From positions 62,001 through 126,000 of the forward strand of contig VNWV01000005.1 of the NCBI GenBank assembly GCA_009801085.1: a stretch of DNA of 64,000 nt. The letters run 5' to 3'. The notes below the pieces were generated by a model. That model worked only from the letters and a program-made list of their open reading frames with translations, made no database searches and had not been told where the DNA came from. Positions within the stretch are counted from its first letter, which is position 1. Every line of letters starts with the position of its first letter. Position numbers and translations under genes: made by a program. This DNA is from Lasiodiplodia sp. COLG20 (lineage: Eukaryota; Ascomycota; Dothideomycetes; Botryosphaeriales; Botryosphaeriaceae). Positions 58,502-64,000 of this stretch are shown here, piece after piece.

Positions 58502-60431
58502 TCACTTCTTATAAAAGTTCAGCTTTCCCGTCGGACCCAGATCACCGGTGCGATCGTATAGCGTCCTTGCCCTGAGGTACGGGTCCATCTTCCAGTAGTT
58601 GTCGCGCAGCTTCTCCGTCAGTTCTTCCCTCTCCTTCTTGTTCTGTGCCTCGTCGCTCGCTGCACCCTTAACCCATGTCGCAGTTGCCTGCTCATATTGG
58701 GCCACAATGTCGTCACGCTCGTTTTGTAGCTTTTCTCGAGCCTCGGTGTCTTTCATAACCACGTTCTCGCCTTCCTTGGGCTCGACGTACGTGTAAGTCC
58801 ACTTTTCATCACCGCCCATCTCCGCTGGGATGTTGCTGCGCGGCACGAACTCGGCAAGCTCATCGGCTGTCTTGACAAAGTGGACTTTGCTGGCAACGAC
58901 TGGGTCGAGCCAACCACGGATAATAGACCAAATTCCTGCGCACCGTGTGAACACGAGTTTGTCTGAGAATGCAAGGGGTGCAGAGGGATTCTTACCTTGG
59001 AAGACCCAGGGGGACTTGTACACCAAAACGGAACCAAGGGATTCTGGATAATTTGCTTCAAAGCACTTGATCATGAACTTGACGGGAGTGTAGTCCATGT
59101 TTGCGAGAGAAAACTCGGACATATCAAAGACGATCACCTGGAGCACGTGTGAGTTAGCATCGTCAACGTCGACAATCCCACAAGACTTCACTCACTGCCG
59201 TGTCTACCGGCGGGCTCAGCATCATGCGCGTCGTCTCGATCAGGTACACAGTGAAGCGCTCCAAACTCTGCTCGCTCTGCTCGCCTGGCTTGTGCAACCT
59301 GACGCGGACGTAGCACATTGGCCGGCCTTCCTTGTCCACACCGTGCACGAAGCTCTTGCCGATGCGAAGCTGCGTCATGAAGTCCTCGCCCTCCTTCTTG
59401 ACCGCAGCGTCCTCACTCTTTGACTGCTCGAACGCATGGCCCTCGCCCTTGTGGACGATGTCGTCGTCAACGTGCATCTCAGTAGCGCGCCAGCGGAGGG
59501 CGGAGATCAGCATGATCAGCGCGGCCTGCACGTCCCACTTGCGCGCGCGCAAGAAGCGCAGCAGCAGCGCGTCCGGGTTGTCGTGCTTGACCATGGACCA
59601 CAGCGAGGCGCGTAGCTCCTCAGGCGTCGTCTCGGCCAGCGCCGTCTGGAAGGCCTTGTTCAGCCCGTGCTTGTCATCCTCCAGCGACAGGTTCCCCACG
59701 TCCACCTCCGCCGGCGCCGATGTTTGATCCTTCGCCTTCTCGGCATCCTTGTCGCCCTTCTTGTGCTTGAATATGTGCAGCCGCTTGCTCTTCTTCTTCT
59801 CGCCCTTGCCGCTGCCCTCCGACTCGGCGATGGACGAGGCGGGCGTGCCCGATGCATCGGTCCCATTGACCCCGCTACTCTCCACCTCGCCGCCGTTGCT
59901 CGCCAGCTCGTCGAACGGAATACCCGTGATCTTGGCGAGCGCGATCCAGAGCTCCTTCAGCTTGAGCTCCTGCTCGGGGGTGAGGTTCCCCGGCCGTCCA
60001 GGCGGCACCTGGGTGGTTTTGTCGTTGGACATTTCGGCAGCGGAGTCTTCGGAGTCTTCGGTGTTTTCGGATGCCGGGCGCGCGGTATTCTGAGCCTTCT
60101 GGTCCGCGGGTTCGGTGGTGACGACGAGGATGCTGCCGGCTGCGATTCCGAGGGCAATGACGCAAAGCGTGTATCCGAGACTGCTCTGGGCGACGGCTGG
60201 TCGACGAGGAATGCGCGCTCTCGTTGAGCACGCGACAGGCCTGGTTTTTGAGTAAACTTGGCGCGCCGGTACAGGATTCTTGCTGAAGTAGCTGCGCGAG
60301 TGTTGAGGTAGACAGCGACTGACGGCTGAAGCGTGGGATGCGCGGGGAACAAGTGCTCGAGCGCTAACGGTGGTAGTAGATGAGCGAAAGCAAGTGTTGG
60401 TGGCTCTAGTAGAGAGCAGTCTTGAAAACAT
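58502..60431 (-). CDS. CRAL-TRIO (Sec14-like) phosphatidylinositol-transfer protein with N-terminal anchor
   Basis: Three exons (59196-60431, 58996-59137, 58502-58935) encode 603 aa; the introns are 58 and 60 nt. The C-terminal part is a CRAL-TRIO_N helix bundle (about residues 270-315, NPDALLLRFLRARKWDV) followed by the lipid-binding CRAL-TRIO domain (about 345-515) with VIVFDMSEFSLANMD and ANYPESLGSVLVYKSPWVF, similar to the CSR1/SFH2 group. Unusually, the first ~80 residues are rich in Arg, Ser and Ala without acids, like a mitochondrial presequence, and are followed by a hydrophobic segment at about 84-105 (GYTLCVIALGIAAGSILVV). The acidic linker and a Lys-rich patch come next. The start was taken at MFSRLL; an internal Met (MSNDKTTQ) could give a soluble form without the anchor. 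Lipid exchange is inferred from the family. Confidence 0.85.
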
Positions 60432-61149
60432 GAAAAGGTCAGAGGGGCAAGGGCGGAGAGAAATGATGATGTAGCCTCGGACAGGCAAGCTCCGGCAGGG
60501 TAGTGAAACGGGTCGCCGCGGCGTGGCTGAGGCGATGCGGTCTCGTGGCTGGTCCTGTGAGGTGGAGGACAATAGCCCGGGAGCGAGAGCGAGGCCTGGC
60601 GCTGCTGACGGACTGCAATGCGAACTGACAGCCAGGCGGCAGTGGACGGATCGTAATTAAACACCGACCCATTTCATCTAGCGGGGGCCGATGACGCGCG
60701 AATGCGCCGTGCCGCGAAGAAGCCAAGAATTCGATGGCGGCCCTGTGGTGCTCCCAACGGAGCGCCGCATTTACGGCTAAGGCGTGAAAGTGGTTGCCAC
60801 TCCCGTGCGCCATCGAGCTGTCGCCCACGCTGCACATCAAGCATCGCAGTGCGCCTCCTGGAACTCATAAACTGTCCAAGTTTGCGAAGCCGCGCGGACG
60901 TTCGTCGCAGTTGCGCCGCTTTCATGTCGTCACCTTTGCAGGGTTTCAACTATCTGCAGGCGAGATGGGCCGGCCAGCATTAAATGTGGCTGAGGTTCCG
61001 GATTCCGAGACGAGGGACGCCCGGGCGTCAATGGACCCCGCGGCGCGGGAGTAAACACAAACTTGTACAAACAAACCTAGCTCCAAAGACCGACCAAACG
61101 CGAACACGAAAAAGGCGCGCCCAAAATAAACCAACACCACCCTCGCGCC
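60432..61149. promoter_or_regulatory. Divergent promoter region, Sec14-like gene / DAM1
   Basis: The two genes start away from each other across 718 bp. The sequence is GC-rich; A/C-rich leader sequence precedes the DAM1 ATG (about 61050-61149). No clear TATA box. Confidence 0.4.
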
Positions 61150-61949
61150 ATGTCATCCTCGGCGACTCCCCAGGCGGACGAATCCTCCCACCGACGCTCC
61201 ATTCCCTCGCGGCCCACCACACCACTGCGGCCAACATCGCGCTCATCCTTCCGCGGCAGCGCCTCCGCAAACCGTCACCACGATGCATCCCACCGATCCT
61301 CGACCGCCGGCGGCGAGCCCACCCCGCTCGAAGCGCTGGAACCCGCCTTTGCCGAGCTGAGCGACAGCATGGCCGACCTGGAGGCCAACTTCATGCACCT
61401 GCAGCTGATGCACGAGTCGCTCGCCCGCTTCTCCGAGAGCTTCGCCGCCTTTCTGTATGGACTGAACATGAACGCCTTCTGCGTCGACTTCCCCGAAGCC
61501 CCGCTGCCCGAGAGCTTCCAGCGCCAGCGCTTGCAGGAGCAGGCGCGCGAGGCCGTCGCTCGCATGAGCAACATTGGCGTAGGCGCCGCGGCAGCGTCAT
61601 CCTCTTCGCGCGTGCGCGGCGGTGGAGGTGTGGACGGCAACGAGGCAGATACGGAGGCTACATTCTTGTGAGTTATCAGGCGATGGCTTCGTCCGCGACA
61701 CGGAAGATCAATTCGCTGACGCTGGTGCTTCTGCCAAATTTTAGGACGACTGACACATCTTTTGTGGATCACCCGCCGTCCTCCAGAGCTCCAAGCAAGT
61801 TCCAGACCCCAGCTCGGTCGAGAGCATCGAGAGGCGGTATGCGTGGGGGTGCCTCCTCTAGTACTACAAGAGGTAGAGGCCGTGGCGGCATTCCGCGAGC
61901 TGGCGGCATTCCTCGTGGAGTCGGCAGGGCACGCGGCGGTAGAGGTTGA
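61150..61949 (+). CDS. DAM1: DASH complex subunit DAM1
   Basis: Two exons (61150-61667, 61745-61949) encode 240 aa; the 77-nt intron starts GTGAGT and ends TTTTAG. The conserved Dam1 domain lies at about residues 60-118, with LEPAFAELSDSMADLEANF, MHLQLMHESLARFSESFAAF and LYGLNMNAFCVDFPEAP. An N-terminal Ser/Arg-rich tail carries possible phosphorylation sites (RRSIP, SRSSFRGS). The C terminus after the intron is a Gly/Arg-rich tail ending RARGGRG. Dam1 is part of the ten-protein ring that couples kinetochores to spindle microtubules and is a target of Aurora B (Ipl1). The length and domain fit filamentous-fungal Dam1, which is shorter than the yeast protein. No anomaly besides the RGG-like tail. 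Confidence 0.9.
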
Positions 61950-62882
61950 CCGGACAGCAGGCGCAGGAGCGAGGCAGATGCGCTTCGTCTATACGATATT
62001 ACGAATTGAATGCGCGGGAATGTGGTTTGGGGTATCTCCAAGGATTAGCAGAAGTCAAATCTGCTTTAGCATCCGATAGGTGCTTCTATTCCGCCTGCGG
62101 GAGATCGGCACTGAAGGGGCCTGCGACATACCAGGGGCCGAAGCAACTGTGCTGAAGCAGACTTACAAAAATGTTTCAGTCTGGATAGTAGCTTCACTTC
62201 TCTATGCCATGCGCTGTTTGGCGCTGTAGCACTTTTCAAGCCGAAAGTGAACCAATGTTCGAGCGGTTTGAACGGACTTCATACAAAACTCACGTCCATT
62301 TTATGTTGTAAGAGTAGAGATGCGGAATGCGGAGGCCATGGGCAAATCAAACTAGGATACTAATAAGACGAGAGTATGTATTGTGTTTTTCTAGGTATTT
62401 ATTCCAACAGCGCTTGTCCACAGGTTTCAAAAGCCCGCTTCTAAGCAGGTCAAAGGGGTATTAAAGATAAGCGACCAATGAGCAACTCCTATACCAAAGT
62501 GCTTAGGCCGCTAGAAGAACACCGGTACGTTCCTGCAGCGCCAAGACATCCCATCATAAAATGCATAAACACGCTGTAAGTGGTATCGTAGGAATTCATC
62601 AACAGTACTGCCGGGACCAAAAGAGAGTAACGAAGGACCAAAATTATCAATGCGTTCGAGATGTTTTCCTAAAGCCGCAACTCGCTGCCAGGGTGTTCGG
62701 TGCCGAAGCGCGGGAGAGGCTAATCCGAGAGCTGCCCGAGAAAATCCGTCTCATGGTCCACCAAGGTCGATAGTGGGCTGGGCTTCGATTTTCTCGTTCT
62801 AAAACTGTCGTAACTGGGTATCATCCGAGGGGTATCAATCGCGAGGTTGATTAGGGGGAAGCAGGGTTGTTCTTCCCGCTGT
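61950..62882. other. Intergenic region between convergent DAM1 and YTP1-like gene
   Basis: No gene seen. The DAM1 and YTP1-like 3' UTRs are expected here. An open frame at 62561-62773 has no recognisable domain. Confidence 0.45.
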
Positions 62883-64000
62883 TTAAGCCAGAGAAGCGCC
62901 GGCGCTCTGCTTCGGGAAAGACGACGCGTGCTCGCGGCGGAAGGCCCAGCCCTTGAGCGCGACATTGATCACGGTCCAAGCCATGATCAGCGCCGTCAGA
63001 CCAACGGTGAGAACGAAGGTGAACATGGCGTCTAGTCCGAAAGACTCGAGGGCACCGACCGTGTCTTTGTTGCTGACCATGAACGTGATGCCGCCAGCGA
63101 CAAGGCAGAAGGAGGAAACAATTTCCGTCGGCGGGCGGGCGGGGAGGAAGGACGTCGGAGGAGACAGGTAAAGCAGAATGTAGGTGGCTGCGCGGGCCAG
63201 AGCGAAGCCCACGAACATGTTACCCCACTGCTTGTGGACCATGCTGGAGAGCATTGAGGCCTGGTGGTGCGATCCCATCATCATGCCGAGGAGCAGAATA
63301 ACCATGCCGGGCATCGGATTCAAGGAAACGCGGTAAGTCTTGGGCTGCTCCCACTTTTCATCTGCCGAATGCGAGATGGAGTCGCGGTTGCTCAGCATAG
63401 CGGCGTTGAGAAGCTCGCGAACCTTCTTAGACTCGATGAGCATACCGAGAGCACCACCGCCAAAGAACATGACGGAAATGGAAACGTGCTCCAGGTCCTG
63501 CGCAGTCCAGGCGCCGCCCCAAGCTGCCAAATGCTCCAAGAAGACATTCGAAGCGCCGTATGTGAAGATGACGGCAGACTCGGTGAACTCAGCGGTAGGC
63601 ATGCGCGCCTTCCAGCGGCCCACAAGATCTTCACCGGGCTTGACGTTCCATGCCCACCCAAAGTCGGCGAAGCATCCCATCCAGCGACCCAGAGTAAGCA
63701 GACCGTACCAGAAGAAGATGGCGCCCTTGACGAAGTGGGCCAAAATGTTGAAAACAGCGTCGCCGCGCTGCAGGAATGGGTTAGATTTATCAACTTCGAA
63801 TGCAATTTACGAGTACTTACAGCAATTCCGCCCATGGTAACAATGCCCATCATGAGGAGCACGAATCCAAGGAGGAGGATGGTTCTCTCAATCAGAACGT
63901 AGAAGAAGCGCACGAGCTTAATCGAGCGGCCTGCAGAGACACGGGGGACAAGACGAGACACCCAGCGGTCAACACGGCTGTTCTGGAGGAACGCACCCTT
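62883..64000 (-). CDS. YTP1-like integral membrane protein (partial, 5' end beyond window)
   Basis: Two exons are visible (63821-64000, running off the right edge, and 62883-63767), separated by a 53-nt intron (GTAAGT...CTGCAG). About 354 C-terminal residues are present. The protein has multiple transmembrane helices: FFYVLIERTILLLGFVLLMMG, then FVKGAIFFWYGLLTLGRWMG, with the conserved FADFGWAWNVKP and VFLEHLAAWGGAWTAQDLEH segments, and a series of helices to the end (VLTVGLTALIMAWTVIN). These are signatures of the fungal Ytp1-like family (Ytp1 C-terminal domain, usually after a DUF2427 domain). Function is not established; proteins of the family are predicted plasma- or endomembrane proteins. 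The missing N terminus should carry a signal peptide and the first helices. Confidence 0.88.

Overview
This is fungal nuclear DNA, most likely a filamentous ascomycete (Pezizomycotina) and probably a Dothideomycete. The evidence is short GT-AG introns of about 43-60 nt (occasionally up to about 160 nt) with CTGAC/CTAAC-like branch sites, pyrimidine-rich leaders, and the gene set itself: SWI1, prefoldin PAC10, RBD2, GAA1, DAM1 and a YTP1-like protein surrounding a DHN-melanin locus. The class is inferred from the grouping of melanin PKS, Cmr1-type regulator and naphthol reductase; no marker fixes the species.

Left flank (1-14 kb): SWI1 (+, SWI/SNF ARID subunit), a RING-finger protein (-), a HAD-type Swiss-Army-Knife RNA-repair-like protein with an RGG tail (+, divergent from the RING gene), a CorA-like membrane protein with an apparent in-frame stop (+), and prefoldin subunit 3 (PAC10, -, six exons).

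Core (14.1-47.9 kb): a non-reducing polyketide synthase with SAT-KS-MAT-PT-ACP-ACP-TE layout (-), a Cmr1-type regulator carrying two C2H2 fingers plus a Zn2Cys6 cluster (+), and a tetrahydroxynaphthalene reductase (+). Together they would make 1,3,6,8-tetrahydroxynaphthalene, reduce it to scytalone, and control the pathway. Scytalone dehydratase is not in the window. The PKS and the regulator are divergent and separated by about 18.2 kb in which I find no convincing gene. The PKS reading frame carries one TAG between the two ACP domains, which is either inside a 102-nt intron or a true nonsense codon.

Right part (47.9-64 kb): an AT-richer stretch (48-54 kb) holds minus-strand remnants that look like broken genes. 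Compact housekeeping genes follow: RBD2 (-) and GAA1 (+) sharing a 173-bp promoter, a Sec14/CRAL-TRIO protein (-), DAM1 (+), and a YTP1-like membrane protein (-) that runs off the right edge.

Exon boundaries were assigned by hand from splice consensus, reading-frame phase and remembered family conservation. No alignment or transcript data were available.
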